Shown: positions 1-13,116, counted from the stretch's first letter. The stretch is 64,000 bases of DNA from Mesorhabditis belari (GCA_958450365.1 CAUEEP010000760.1:2737462-2801461); one strand, 5' to 3'. Numbers and translations are program-made. Notes: a model not told the origin generated them from the letters alone.

Positions 1-207
1 TTTTCACAAAAAGGGCCTCAATAGAAAGCTTTAGAGCAAAGTAGAAAAAAGCGAAACGTAGAAATCTTCTTTCTGATGTGAAAATGAAAGGGTTATCAAA
101 GATCAGCAAAGAAATATCTCTTTCATTCATTGAAAAGTTTTGCCTATATTTTTTGGTGAAGCCTAGCCTAATCTCTAATTCAAAAATCTAAAGAATCTCT
201 AAATTAA

Positions 208-774
208 GAATCCAAAAACAAAATGTTTTCTCTTTTTCACTGAATCCACCCAAATTTCAATCGTGAAACAGAGGAAATTAGGCTACTAATAACTCTTCAT
301 TTATAGGGATTTCATATAGAAAATTTGTAAAGTAATGAGGAAAGATTTGAAGAGCAATTTCCTGATCTAAAGGCTTGAGTCTGGGTGTTTCATTCTGGTT
401 CTGAACCAAGAACATTCTGATGATAAACAAGCATCGAATTTTGGGTATTAATGTTTTTTAGAGGCTCAGGCTTTTCTTTGGCAAAAAAAAAATTTATAAG
501 CTGCCTAAAGAAAACGACTAAAAAGTGAAAAAGTTAACTTTCTTAAAAGGCGATGCCACAAAATGAGGGTCGGAAAAATGCCCTTATAACCGCGCGGCAC
601 GATTTCCCGAATAGACAAGAACCCAAACTTTTGGACACGTTTCTCTCGCTTGTTTTTGAATATGGGCAAAAAATGAATACAAAATGTTTTCTCTTTTTCA
701 CTGAATCCACCCAAATTTCAATCGTGAAACAGAGGAAATTGGGCTACTAATAACTGTTCATTTATAGGGATTGG
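208..774 (+). repeat. Direct repeat pair of about 95 bp
   Basis: 211-307 and 679-774 share aaaatgttttctctttttca through catttatagggatt with about two differences, 470 bases apart. Confidence 0.8.
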
Positions 775-888
775 ATTCCCCGTGTTCGATAGGCGTTTGC
801 ACCTCTACGGCGTCAAAATCTGCTACGGTCATTTTGTGGTATCCTCTTGTTAGCTTTGTTTAACATCTACCCCAATTAGTTAACTACC

Positions 889-1156
889 TACCGTAAATAC
901 TGTAATAGTACCCCATCCCCCTCGTACAGTCGCGTAGTCGCAAAGTATTTCATTATTTCATTTTTTTTACAGCACCTGTACTTTCAAAAAATCTGTCTTT
1001 GGTATCAAAAAATAGCTGAAATTCAGGGCTATTTTTTGATATCTAAGCGCGTATTGTAGCATAAACCAGTGTCGAGAAAAACTCGTTCAAAGCTAGACTA
1101 CGCAACACTCCGCACCGTCATTATGAGGGTGGGGTACTATTACAGTATTTACGGTA
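889..1156. mobile_element. MITE family P copy 1 (end ccgtaaatactgtaatag)
   Basis: About 265 bp with long inverted ends taccgtaaatactgtaatag. Interior has a second inverted pair (gcgtagtcgcaa / ggtatcaaaaaatagctg) so that the whole element can fold on itself. Six copies occur in this window. Confidence 0.85.
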
Positions 1157-2033
1157 ACTACTCGTGGGACAATTTGGGGGAATAATTTCGATTACAAAGA
1201 GTTAGCAAATAGATTTTACTCTGACTCTGACACAGAAACTGACAACTCTGACAACTCTGACACAGTCGTTTTTAAAAGAATTTGGATCTCGAAAGCTAGA
1301 TTCTTCTTACAATTTCTTCGCTTCTTTGCACTCAATTGCTCATCGCAATTTTCATCGTTTTCCCCTTTTCAATAAATGTTCCCTTCTTGTTTTCATTTCC
1401 GAATCACTCAAGCGTTACGCCCTCCCTTCTCATCCAAAAATTCTTTTTTTTTACTTTCGAAAAGGTAACCGCAATGAGGAAGTCAAAATCAAAAATTCAA
1501 CTCTAAAATCATGAATCTTTCAAAAAAAACTTACGAGATTTGGTGTCTCACGAGAAGCCGATAGATAAGGATCATAGCGGGGAAAAGATTTGTGAAGAGA
1601 TATAATAGGAAAACGTAATCGGATTCGGCGATTTGAAGGTTTGAATGCGAAATCGGGAACTACTTTTTTGGGAAATGCTTTAAAGTAAAAATTTCCCTAT
1701 AATTTCAACTTTCAAGAGCAGAAAAAACGGGAATTTTCTCATGACCACATTCTGGATACAAGTTTTGAAGTGAAAATCGTCTGTGGTGAAAAGATTTGAT
1801 GAGAAAATTGGAAAAAATCGTAAACAACATTGAATTTTGGGTATTGATGCTTAAGAAACAAAGATTATCCTGAAAAACTTTGAGGTTTAAAGTTTGAGAA
1901 GCGGGAAAATCTGATAAGAGTTCCTTAAAGTTCCTCAATACAAGATTTGCTTTTTGAGTTGGCAAAACAAAATGGCAAAACGCTCAAAGCACAATGAAGA
2001 AGGCTAACAGAGCTGCAGAAAAAGAAAAACGCC

Positions 2034-3682
2034 GATTGACGTTTAACAAAGCTTTGTCAGTGATAAGAATCCAAGTTAAGCATGGACTGGCTTTACTTCA
2101 AGAATTTTTTGGCTCTAAGCAGTGACTTAACTCTTAGCTTGACTGCAAAAAGCGAAAAATGACAGATTCGTCGGAGAGAAAGTCGATCAGCGCTCATTCA
2201 AGCGCTTGTTAAATGAGTTCTAGAAGTCCAATCTGGAAGTTTTTGATAGAAAAATGTAGCCAGGATTAAGGGCTACAATTCTCTATATAACAGTTGCCAC
2301 TTTTGAAATCAATTAAACATTTGCCAGCTACTTTTCCAGTAGTTATTGTTATTGCGTTATTGAGTTAAAGTTATTGCGAGAATTCGCGCTGTATTTAGGC
2401 TAAAAGTGATCAGTGAGGACTAGGGCTGGTTTTAGCCATGCTTGGCGTGGTGTTGGCTTGATTTAAACTGAGCTTGTTTGCGGGAAATCCCGGCAGATGA
2501 CGTAGGGAATGGTACGCCAACGCCTCGCTTCTCGCTTCACCTAGACTTGACTCTGGTTCGATTCCCCTCACTGCCTTATCATTTTTGCTTCTTTGTTAAG
2601 TTACAAAAACTAATTTTAAAGGTTTCTAGTGTCTATGGAGAGTAATAAGATACACCAAGCTCCTAAAATATCAAAAGTTTATTGAGCCTGGCCTATAGCC
2701 AATAGATAGAATAGAAGATTTGGTTTTTGTTCACTAGCTTAAAGAACAAGAAAGCTATCAGATCTAAAAAGCTTTGAGAAAAAGAATTGAAAAAAGAGCC
2801 AATAATTTCGTGGTGATTTTCCATCTGTGAAAGGAGCCAAGCCAAGAAAAGCCAAGAAAAGCAAAGAAAAGCCAAGAAAAGAGGAGATACTTGAAAAAAA
2901 GAATCACAGACACCAATTGGTGGGAGAAGAGGACGAATAAGTAGGCCAAGAATGGGAATCAAACCCGAAAAAGAGAAATCCCAGGGAAAACAATCGAAAG
3001 ATCGAAAAGATAAAAACAAAAAGAGAATTGAATGAACTTTAGATAAACAAGTCTATTTAAAACAAGTATATAAAACAATTTTAGATAAACAAGTGTAACA
3101 AAGTTGAGCAGTAAAGTTAAAAAAGAAGCCAAAACTGTAAGGCAGTGAGGGGAATCGAACCAGAGTCAAGTCTAGGTGAAGCGAGAAGCGAGGCGTTGGC
3201 GTACCATTCCCTACGTCATCTGCCGGGATTTCCCGCAAACAAGCTCAGTTTAAATCAAGCCAACACCACGCCAAGCATGGCTAAAACCAGCCCTAGTCCT
3301 CACTGATCACTTTTAGCCTAAATACAGCGCGAATTATCGCAATAACTTTAACTCAATAACGCAACAACAATAACTACTGGAAAAGTAGCTGGCAAATGTC
3401 TAATTGATTTCAAAAGTGGCAACTGTTATATAGAGAATTGTGGCCCTTAATCCTGGCTACATTTTTCTATCAAAAACTTCCAGATTGGACTTCTAGAACT
3501 CATTTAACAAGCGCTTGAATGAGCGCTGATCGGCTTTCTCTCCGACGAATCTGTCATTTTTCACGTTTTGCAGTCAAGCTAAGAGTCAAGTCACTGCTAA
3601 GAGCCAAAAAATTCTTGAATTAAAGCCAGTCCATGCTTAACTTGGATTCTTATCACTGGCAAAGCTTTGTTAAACGTCAATC
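2034..3682. repeat. Large foldback element with about 570-bp arms
   Basis: Left arm about 2034-2605, right arm about 3108-3682, nearly identical inverted; spacer about 500 bp. Each arm carries a tRNA-like stretch with a perfect B-box (ggttcgattcc at 2552-2562 and inverted at about 3153). Confidence 0.88.
2483..2574 (+). pseudogene. tRNA-like sequence in foldback left arm
   Basis: GGTTCGATTCC matches the pol III B-box consensus. Upstream ggcag pairs with downstream ctgcc, and cgta/tacg could form a D stem, but the T stem is mismatched and no clear anticodon arm fits. Probably a tRNA-derived SINE-like or pseudo-tRNA; inverted copy in the right arm. Confidence 0.35.
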
Positions 3683-5339
3683 AAGTACGTCAATCAAGTA
3701 TCAAGTACAACGTCCTTTCTGGCGCACTTGTTTTGAATTATCGAGCAATTTCACAACAACTAGACTCCATTTTTTACAAGAATAGAATATTTTGACACTC
3801 AACTTCTTTCTTTGACACTAAATTTGACTACCTTTGTTCAAAATTGTGAAGGAAATGAAGATTAGGCAGAAGTCGAGAAATTTTTGAGAGAAATAGCTTT
3901 TTGTTCCCGCTTCTCAACAATATTTGGATCAGAAAAATGTTTTATTCTTTGAGAAAAATTCTTTGAGAATCATTTTACAATTAGTTTACCGCGATTCATA
4001 AAGGAAAACAAAATAGTACAGGTTTGAAAAGGCGAAATTGGGTTAGATTCGCTTTGAGAAGTTGCTAAGAGAGTTTAAATAAAAGAAACAATGTTGTTTT
4101 CTGTTTAAAAGCCTAGATATTGGCTAAGCTTAGATATTGGTTAGAGTCAAGTCAATGGTAGTCAATTTGAGTCAAGTCAATTTGAGTAATTCAAGGAAAA
4201 AAAGGATATTTTTAATTGTTTTGAATAGATTTCAATTGAAAGATGAATCCCAAGAAAAGGTTTTTAAATGATATTCTTGAAAAAGCTAAACCCTAGACAA
4301 TGGAAATAATAAAGCAAAGAATAATAAAGCAAAAGATAAACACGAGAGATCTTTTACTAAGAAATCTAAATTTTCTAAGAGATTTTAAATTCTCTTAGTC
4401 TACTGAGAGAGTTTAAATTTAAAAGAAACAATGTTGTTTTCTGTTTAAAAGCCTAGATATTGGCTAAGGTTAGATATTGGCTAGAGTCAAGTCAATGGTA
4501 ACTTGAAAATAGAGAACTTTGCAGACTCTAGCTTGTTCGGGACACGACCAAACACCGGGCATTGAATGAATTTGTGCCCCTTTTCCTATTCCCCAAAATT
4601 CCCCACGTCGTCAATCGAGATTATCCCATTCATTCGAAAAATTGAAGGGAATTGCTGAAAATCTTTTCAAGCTAAGAAAGCCAAGAATCTTTTCAAGCTT
4701 TTCCATTCGCTTTTTCTCCTTTCTCTATGCCCCAAATTGCTCGGAGTTCATCTCGAAATGGCCGTTCGAAAAGTTTTCCTTCGCCTTCATCGCTTACACA
4801 AATATTATAGCCAAACGATTGACTCGTAAAACGAGCGAATAGTTTGGGAATACTTTTGGAATACTTTGGAAAGGGGTTTCGGAGAGCATGTGGTTTGGAG
4901 AAATGTTGGCTTCAGTTGAGCAATGAGCAAAGTTGGCAAGAAGCAAAGAGTTGAGGATTTCAGCACTAGATAAAGTTCAAACTTCAAATATTTATATCAA
5001 AGTTGGAACCCTGAATAGCTGAAATGTTTGATAGGTAGAGACAAGCTTAAATCTGAATTTTAGAGAAGAATTAACGAGAAGAATTGCAAAGAAGAATTGT
5101 GCTAGTGAAGAATTAACAGGCTAAGGAAGAATTAATAGGCTAAGAAAACTTGCAAAAATATCGATCTACTTTGATTCCAAGTTATTTGTACAAAATTGCA
5201 AAAAGCCAGAACTCTGAATTGTTAAAATCCAAACGCTAAGCAACGAATCGTTTAAGAATTTTTGTCGAAGAGGGCGCTTGTTTAAAGTTGAGAATGGAGG
5301 CTGGGCTGGACTGGGGAAAAGAACGACAATGGACGAGAA
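3683..5339. other. No gene seen
   Basis: AT-rich. Contains a direct repeat (aaaagaaacaatgttgtttt at about 4079 and 4420, with gcctagatattggctaag). No exon with credible splice sites or protein similarity. Confidence 0.5.
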
Positions 5340-6095
5340 TATGGAAAGGAAATGCGAGAAGGGAAATCTGATTTCCGAGTCTGCAAATGGTAACAATGGG
5401 TAGTTTACGGGGTTATTATTGGAAACCTCTTGCATGTGATATTGAGAACGTTTATAGAAATGACGAGGAATAGGCAACAATGGCTTTTTCCAATCAAGAA
5501 GCTGAAAAAGGTAAACTACTGGACAATGCAATGTCATATTTGAAAAAAGGATCGTCACTTTCGCGCGTCTGTAACTCCCTTGTCTTTATCGTATTTCTAA
5601 ATATTAAGATTACCATTGTGTAGCCCTTGAAAAGAGCTTTCAGAAAATGTATAACACTAATAGTTTAAACTCAAAGACAAGGGAGTTACAGACGCGCGAA
5701 AGTGACGATCGTTTTTCAAATATCATATTTCATTGTCCAGTACTGTAGTTGTTAACAATTGCTGACAAATGAAACTTAAAAAGAGAAGTTTTCTAATGAG
5801 ATTCCAGCAATAAATGAATGTTCTAATACTTCAAGATCAACCCAATTACTAAGAGAGATTTTCTTTCTAATATTCTTTTTCCTTATCTAATATTCTTTAC
5901 TAGCATCAAAGGCCAAACAGTGGAGTGCCAGGAAACTTCCTAACAACCGCAAATTGATGAATAATTTGCAAAGATGTTACCAGATAAAACAAGATTTAGA
6001 CAAAAGATAAAGATTTTGAAAGTTTAAGAGAAGAAGTTTAAAGAGAAGTTCAAGAGTTATCAAGCTTCGAGAATGAAGAACTTTTTGCATATTAG
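5340..6095. repeat. Duplicated segment, copy 1
   Basis: Direct match to 18171-18907 with few substitutions; includes the foldback MITE and ends gaagaactttttgcatatta. Confidence 0.85.
5518..5750. mobile_element. Foldback MITE, ends tactggacaatg
   Basis: Inverted arms tcgtcactttcgcgcgtctg... with ends tactggacaatg. Also at 18345-18580, and one terminus alone at 18904-18960. Confidence 0.8.
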
Positions 6096-6649
6096 CGGCT
6101 TCATCTCTGCCTCGACTCAAATGCGCTCACCCACCCGGAGAAGGGCAATTGAATTAACCGAGAAGGGGAAGTTACTGACTGACTTGCGGGATAGGGATAG
6201 AAACGATGAAAGAACCTATTTTCTGGGAAGAGATGGAGAATGGATCAAGGAAAAAAAAATAGGAGCGGTTGAGGAGGGGAACTGAGGCCATACAGCTCAC
6301 TGATTTATCGTCATTTGATAAAGTTTTAGTTTAGTTTTAGTTTAGAAATATAGACAAGTATGAACTTCAGAATATAGTAAAACGTTTCAGAACTTCCGAA
6401 TAACGTTTTTAAATCAATTACCAAAATAATGGCACTCAAGTATCATAAGGTCAAGCTTGTATCATAAGGTCAAGCATCCAGGGTTTTTCCAAAGTCTTTT
6501 GCCATCTTTCCAGAGTTCCTAAATGCACTTGGAAATAATCTCTTTCTAGAGCTATTGATTATTTTATGAGCTAGAGTGCTAATGAGTTAAAGTCATGCCA
6601 TAGTTATGGACTTTATAACTTTCAGACACAAAAAAGCAGTATACTATTA

Positions 6650-7180
6650 ATCTGTCCAGAAAGTCTTTTCGTTTCTTTTAATACTTCCGTTAAAAAATAA
6701 CAATTAATCTATTAATTCACCCAATTAATCTATGCTTTCCTCTAAATAAAAAGTGTTTATTGTCCAATTTCCATCTTTTTAAGTCAATTTGGGTTCATTT
6801 AAAAGCAAATTTGAGAGTGAACCAGACGTGTTTTTCATAAAAACTTATAAAAACCTCTACAAAGAAATTGGCTGAACGAAGCTCTCTGAAAATTTGGCTA
6901 TATACCTAACTTTTTGTGCTCTATCTTTTATCTATTGACACCGAAATGGGTTTCCTTAGCTAAAGTGTGTCTTTTCTAAAGCTAAAGTGTCCGTATCATC
7001 GAGCCGTCCTCCTTTTTGACTACCGCACTTCACGCTCAAAAAAACCAGACTCTAAACTTGTTTTAATGTTATTTTACAGGAAAATAATTGGCCTTTTTAA
7101 TGAAATAAACCGTAGTTCAATTGGTTCATTTGTTGGTTTTAAATGAAAGTACGAAAAGGAACGAAAAGACTTAGTCATTA
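6650..7180. mobile_element. MITE with end gtccagaaagtcttttcg
   Basis: Left end ctgtccagaaagtcttttcg; right end aaaggaacgaaaagacttag inverted. Shares internal sequence (aaaataattggcctttttaa) with 28.1 kb. Confidence 0.6.
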
Positions 7181-8286
7181 ACCTAAGAGCTGAATGCACT
7201 TGGATTGAAATAATCTTTTTCCAGACCTCTTGAATAATCTCTTCGATAGAAATAATCTCGGTGCTAGCTAATGAGGTAAAGCCATGTCATGTTTATGAAC
7301 TTTATAACATTCAAACACAAAAAAGCAGTATACTATTAGCAATGGTACTGCTGAAAGAAGGAGACAAGATTGAATAAAATCTCAAAAAGTAGTACATTTG
7401 TATTTGATTAAATCGTTGTCAATGACGAAATCGTATGCAAAACAGATCATTGAATGCCAGAGGGGGGGAAGGAGAACTGGTTTTTCCAGAGCTACCCCTT
7501 TCATCCCCTTCACCGTTCCCCTCGAATACCTCTAATTGTGTTTCGATTCAATTTGGCCCACTTGGATCATGGATAAGAATGTTTTGAAAGAAAAAGTTTA
7601 GTAGGAGAGAGAGATAAAAGTTTATTTTGAATCTAAAAACTGGATTTTGAAGCACTCAGGAATTTAAATTTAAGTTTTAAACCTTTTTTCATAAAACTTT
7701 TCTGAACTCTGAAAATTCTTGTTCATTGCCAGAGATCTCGTAAAACTTGAGAGATGCCAAATTGGAAATGAAAGTGAAAGACGAAAGAGCAAAGTGTTTG
7801 GGTGATTAAAAGTTTCTTCAATAAAATGAAAACATTTGAGGTCAAGTGAAGAAACAAGCAGGCAAGAAGAAGCAAGGCGCAAGAAGAAACAAGGCGAAAA
7901 CTTTAAACAAAGATGAAAACTAGTATATAGGAGAGGGCTGCCTTTCCTCTAGCACCTCAGCCAATCCGGCTAAGTGATATGGACGGGTCGATGAAAAGAG
8001 GAAAAGGATTATATGTCGAAGAAGTCTTCTTCTTCAATGGCTATCAATGAAAGAATCCTTTCTTTTTTGAATTTGAGAGACAGAAGAACAACGAAAATGA
8101 GATGAGTTTCCCACCACTTCAACGAAGGGAACTCGACGCGCATTGACGTTGAATTTGCTGCAGAAAAAGTGGGAAATTTATTTGAAGTGATGAGGTAAAA
8201 CATGTGCGAATATGAGAAAGATTGGGGAAAGATTGGGGAAAGGTTTTGGAAATGATATTGGATTGGTTGGATGGTGGATAGTGGAT
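7181..8286. other. No gene seen
   Basis: Short unrelated frames only. A G/C-richer patch at 7460-7570 and another at 7930-8000 without recognisable motif. Confidence 0.5.
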
Positions 8287-9293
8287 TGTACAGGGTGTTC
8301 CAAAATTAGGAAAGATTAAGCCTAAGCCTAAGCCTAAGCCTAAGCCTAAGCCTGAGCCTGAGCCTGAGCCTAAGCCTAAGCCTAAGCCTAAGCCTAAGCC
8401 TATGGAGCAGAAATTCAACCATTGATCTTTTGTTAATTTTCAGGAAATTTTTATAGATACCTTAAAAATTACTTAAAAATCATTGAAAATAACAAAAATA
8501 TAAGATTATTTTTTAAAGTCCTTTAGCTTGAATATATTTTCGTAATCGTTTCGGAAAGGCATCCATGGGCTTTTCTTGATGACCAATGTTGTCTCAAGCT
8601 TTCTCCAAAGCCTTCTTCAAAGACTGAATTGATGTGTGAGGCTTGCAACAAGCCTTGGACTAAAAGATTGGCCAAATGCTGTAATCCAAAACATTCAGCT
8701 GGATAGCCATTCTCCTGGCAAGTTAGATGGCCATTCTCCGGGCGAGCTGGATGGCCATTCTCCTGGATTTTGCGCGTTTATGTCAACTGTGATCCAATCT
8801 TGCTTTTCTCGAGCTTTGTGCGATGGAACTTCGTCCTGATAAAATACCCAGGGCTTATTTTTGATGGTCTTTTTGATGTCATCTATGGCCTTCTCCATAT
8901 CAATCTCGTCCCAAGCTTTCTCCAAAGCCTTCTTCAAAGACTGAATTAATGTGTGAGGCTTGCAACAAGCCTTGGACTACAAGATCGACCAAATGCTGTA
9001 ATCCAAAGCATTCAGTTGGATGACCATTCTCCTGGCACGTTAGATGGCGATTCTCCTGGATTTTGAGCATTTATATCAACTGTGATCCAATCAGGAAAAC
9101 TCTTTGCAATCCAATCTTGCGTTTCTCGAGTTTTGTGCGATGGAATACTGATGAAATGCCCATGGCTTATTTCAAGTTGTGATTCCATCCTAAAAAAAGC
9201 CAATACAAAAGAATTCTAGTCATAAATAAGAAAAAGAACAAGATAAAATAATAATAAACCAGGATTCGCTTCATAATTTTGGGAAACCCCGTA
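8287..9293 (-). mobile_element. Tc1/maT-like relic with telomere repeats and tandem transposase fragments
   Basis: Ends tacagggtgttccaaaatta and, inverted, tacggggtttcccaaaatta. The - strand encodes two tandem copies (about 8590-8937 and 8905-9200) of a transposase piece: WVFYQDEVPSHKAREKQDWI (second catalytic Asp region) and SLKKALEKAWDEI. Between the pieces ACKPHT-type sequence is recognisable. A short unit encoding PGEWPS is locally amplified. TTAGGC-type repeats lie next to the left end. Confidence 0.65.
8314..8402 (-). repeat. Interstitial telomeric repeats (TTAGGC)n
   Basis: About 14 tandem hexamers reading gcctaa/gcctga on the + strand, i.e. TTAGGC/TCAGGC on the other. TTAGGC is the telomere repeat of most nematodes. 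It lies 27 bases inside the terminal repeat of the Tc1/maT-like relic. Confidence 0.85.
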
Positions 9294-9769
9294 TGAGAGA
9301 TTGGATTGGATTTGCCTACGACCAAATTATCTCATCATCAGTACGGCATTGCATACTTTGTGCTCAAAAATGAAAACATATACCTTTTGGCGCACTCAAC
9401 CTTTTTTTATTTATCAGTTTACCAAAAATGGCGTGTTTTTATTTTTGGCACAAAATAGATCCAAAAAGCTGCAAATAAAATTAATGTAAAATAATTCTCG
9501 AAATCTTAATGTTCTAACAATCGCCTAAGAATTCTGGCGTCTAACTAGAGAAAAGTGTTGAAGGTTTAAGCCTTTAATGCTCACTTTGCTTGGAAACAAG
9601 AAAAGAACGCGCGTGAGAAAAAGAATTAAACGAAACTTTTTGGTTTCTTCAGGCTTGGAACAAAAAAATAAACAAAGAAATGGAAATGAAGAAATGAACG
9701 ATGAAATTTCTTCATCTCATTGATGAGTTAGCCTAGCATTTCCCCTTGTCTCTTCCCTATTCCACACCT

Positions 9770-9856
9770 CTTTCCCCTCTTCTTCCCCTCTTCTTCCCCT
9801 CTTCTTCCCCTCTTCTTCCCCTCTTCCTCCTCTCTTCTTCCCCTCTTCTTCCCCGT
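9770..9856 (+). repeat. 11-bp minisatellite (ttcccctcttc)
   Basis: About eight pyrimidine-only units. Confidence 0.85.
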
Positions 9857-10630
9857 CGATTCTCGTCCTGTTAATTTCCCTAGCCTTCACTTGTGATTCC
9901 TAATTAACGACGATTTTGCCCTTTCTCTTTTTACTCTAGTATCACAAAAGCCCCTTTGCAACACCAAGTGATTTTGGTTTTTTTTCGAAAAGAACAACAG
10001 CTTCTAAAGTTCCAAAGTTTCAAGGATAAGACAACAACTATTTTCTCAGTACGTTACAAATTCTCATCTTTGATTTCAAAGTACCAAAATTCCAAAACTC
10101 ACCAATCACTTGTGTTCCCATCATTGCCATTTGTGAAATTTTTCGCCTCTTCGCTCATCACATTAACTGAAAATAAGCTGCAAAGTGACTTTTTCAAAGC
10201 ATCAACAAAACAATCAACAAGTTTAAATAAACAATTTAAAGAAAAACTTTAAGATTATTTATCATTCTGTAAAGATCTCTTTTTTAAGAATAGACTTTTT
10301 CTACGTGTGGCCGAGAAGCTCGAATTTCAAGATCTCTCCGTGAGAATGGTCTAATCAAAAAAAGAAGTCAGAAAGAAAAGAAGGAAAAAATGAACGTTGT
10401 TCAAACGAAAAAGTCTTTGAGCCAAGACTCGTGGCAATTGTTTTCATAAACATCAAGAGATCTTTCGCGAGCGATAGACTATGATGAATCAGATTTTTAT
10501 GTCAGTTTTTGATAAAATAAGGCACTTGTTCATTGTTAAATGTGAAATCCTAGCACAAAAAGAGCTTCAAAATACAGTTAAGGTTTAAAATAGATCAAAA
10601 CAAAACGGATCTTGAATTAAAAACAAACGC

Positions 10631-10975
10631 TCAAGAATCTGGATAAGAATCTGGACAAGAATCTGGACAAGGCTTTGGAAAAGACTCTGGAAAAGACTCT
10701 GGACAAGAATCTGGACAAGAATCTGGACAAGACTCTGGAAAAGACTCTGGACAAGAATCTGGACAAGAATCTGGACAAGAATCTGGACAAGAATCTGGAC
10801 AAGACTCTGGACAAGAATCTGGACAAGAATCTGGACAAGAATCTGGACAAGAATCTGGACAAGAATCTGGACAAGAATCTGGACAAGAATCTGGAAAAGA
10901 CTCTGGAAAAGACTCTGGAAAAGACTCTGGACAAGAATCTGGACAAGAATCCGGACAAGAATCTGGACAAGAATG
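10631..10975 (+). repeat. 12-bp minisatellite (aagaatctggac)
   Basis: About 28 units with variants gactctggaaaa. Because the unit is a multiple of three and lacks stops, long frames open on both strands (DKNL/EKTL and SRFL/SRVF); these are not genes. Confidence 0.92.
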
Positions 10976-12389
10976 GAGGAAGTACTATTTTGATTATTGA
11001 GGTCTAGTCTGGAAACTTCGATCCTTTGCCACTTCTGTCATCGTTGCCCTTCGCCACTTCTGGTTATCCCCAAAAGGTATCAAATGTCCCATAAATTATA
11101 TGCCAAACTTGGATCCTTTTCTCAATCTTCAAAAATAAAAAGGAGAGAATTCATAAAACTCTATTTGTTCAATGATTATTTGGGCGAGAAATAATAATCT
11201 TTTCCGTCTAATATCGAGATTTGATGAGTGAACATTTGAGGAAAAACAACCGTTGAATCATCTCATAAAGAGAAAGATCTAGTAGTTTTTGATATTGATT
11301 TAGAAATTGTCCGTTGAAATTTTGTTAGTTGTTGAATCGTTGAATTGTTGTAAATGCGTTAGATCAACAACTAACAATTGGATAGGACGAAGCTAAGTTT
11401 TTCATAGAAATAGATAAAATAATCTCTTTAAAATCGTCTTTTATCAATTGAAATAGACAAAATAAACAAAATACTTGAATTACTTGAAAACTGGATTTTA
11501 AAGAACACAATAATAATCATAAACATGTTAAAGAAGATTATGATCTTAAAGAACACAATAATCAGCTATTCTAGCAGCTGAAACGGCAAACTCGATACTT
11601 TGTCTGTTTGGGGGAAACGTTGAAAGGTGAAAGAAAAAAAGAGACACCAAAGTATAACAATGGAATGGTTAGAATATGAAATTTGCAAAAGAGAGCTTTT
11701 CTTTTTCTTTCTTTTTCTATCAGAAGTCTTCTCGGACTGACACTGAGAGGTTATCCATATTGGACGAACTCTTTCCCCCTTTCAACAGATGATAGAAAAC
11801 CCGTTGGCCTTTGAAAAAAGAACTTCTCGGCACTTCCTTTCATGTCTTCAATGATGAATTGTTGCTTTTGAGATATCATCACAATCATCAAAACAAAGAG
11901 AGAAAACAAAACAATGTTAAATTCGGAAAAAAGCTTGTTCTGTTAAGCTGTTAAAAAAGCTGTTAAGAAAACTTTGCTTTGCTTTGCTTATAGATACGCT
12001 TTATTCAGGGGCAAATTGCAAAAAAACGCTTAAGAACATATATTAAGCACGTTTATTATTGTTCGATCTGTATCGGACGTCCGATATAGATTGTAATCAA
12101 TAAAAGACCTTTGAAAAATGCAGAAAACTACAGAAAACGCTTAAGAACTTAGATTAAGCATGTTTATATTATTGTTCAATCTATATAAGACGTATTATTG
12201 TTCAATCTATATAAGATTTAGATTGAATCTAAATCGGACGTCCGATATAGACTGTAATCTAAATCGAACGTCCGCGATAAGTTCAATCTAAATCGGACAC
12301 AACATATATATGCAGGGGCGAATAGAAGCGAATCAGATAATCATAATAGCATATAACATATTGCTACAATACTTTCACACAAAAAAAAG
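10976..12389. other. No gene seen
   Basis: Repeated words caatctaaatcggacgtccg at 12060-12300 belong to the same word family as the foldbacks in slt-1 intron 35. Confidence 0.5.
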
Positions 12390-12500
12390 AAAGAAAAAGA
12401 AAAATGGTACAGTAAGCACAGTTAGGAATGGTACAGTACAGTTAGGAAAATGGTACAGTACAGTTAGGAAAATGGTACAGTACAGTTAGGAAACACATGT
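12390..12500 (+). repeat. 21-bp minisatellite (atggtacagtacagttagga)
   Basis: Four units. Precedes the 48-bp array. Confidence 0.8.
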
Positions 12501-12611
12501 ACAAAAAGATAGGGCAGATTAAATATAGGGCAGATTTGACATGGCAATAAGATCTAATTCGTTTACAGATACTTTGAATTTTCCTACAGACGAGAAGATA
12601 CCAGACGGGTG

Positions 12612-12840
12612 CTTATTCCAAGTCCAAGAGGGGAACTTATTCCAAGTCCAAGACAGAAGCCTACTCCAAGTCCAAGAGGGGAACTTATTCCAAGTCCAAG
12701 ACAGAAGCCTACTCCAAGTCCAAGAGGGGAACTTATTCCAAGTCCAAGACAGAAGCCTACTCCAAGTCCAAGAGGGGAACTTATTCCAAGTCCAAGACAG
12801 AAGCCTACTCCAAGTTCAAGAGGGGAGCTTATTCCAAACC
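12612..12840 (+). repeat. 48-bp minisatellite
   Basis: About 4.7 units built of two similar halves (ttattccaagtccaagacag, ctactccaagtccaagaggg). Open in several frames on both strands for the same reason as the 10.6 kb array. Confidence 0.9.
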
Positions 12841-13116
12841 CTACTAATACGGTTCGCAAAAGAATGATAAAGGGAAAGATGATGGGGATGAGAACCGACC
12901 GAAATTTGGTAAGAATGACTACGTGTACTTCTAGAAATTTCCACAATTTTCAAGAGGCTTTGAAGTTCTGGATGCGACTTAGGGTGAAAAAGAACTTTAT
13001 AGATTTTATTTTTTTATTTTATAGAACTTATGAAGAAATCACTTTCTATTCTTTCTTTTCTCTTCTTCTTCCTCTCTCTCACCTTTTTGTTTATCAAAAC
13101 AAATTGGCAAAGAAAG

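Noticed and set aside
10617..11007. Frames of 110-117 residues (DKNL and SRFL repeats)
   Set aside because: Products of a 12-bp minisatellite; present on both strands with no other content.
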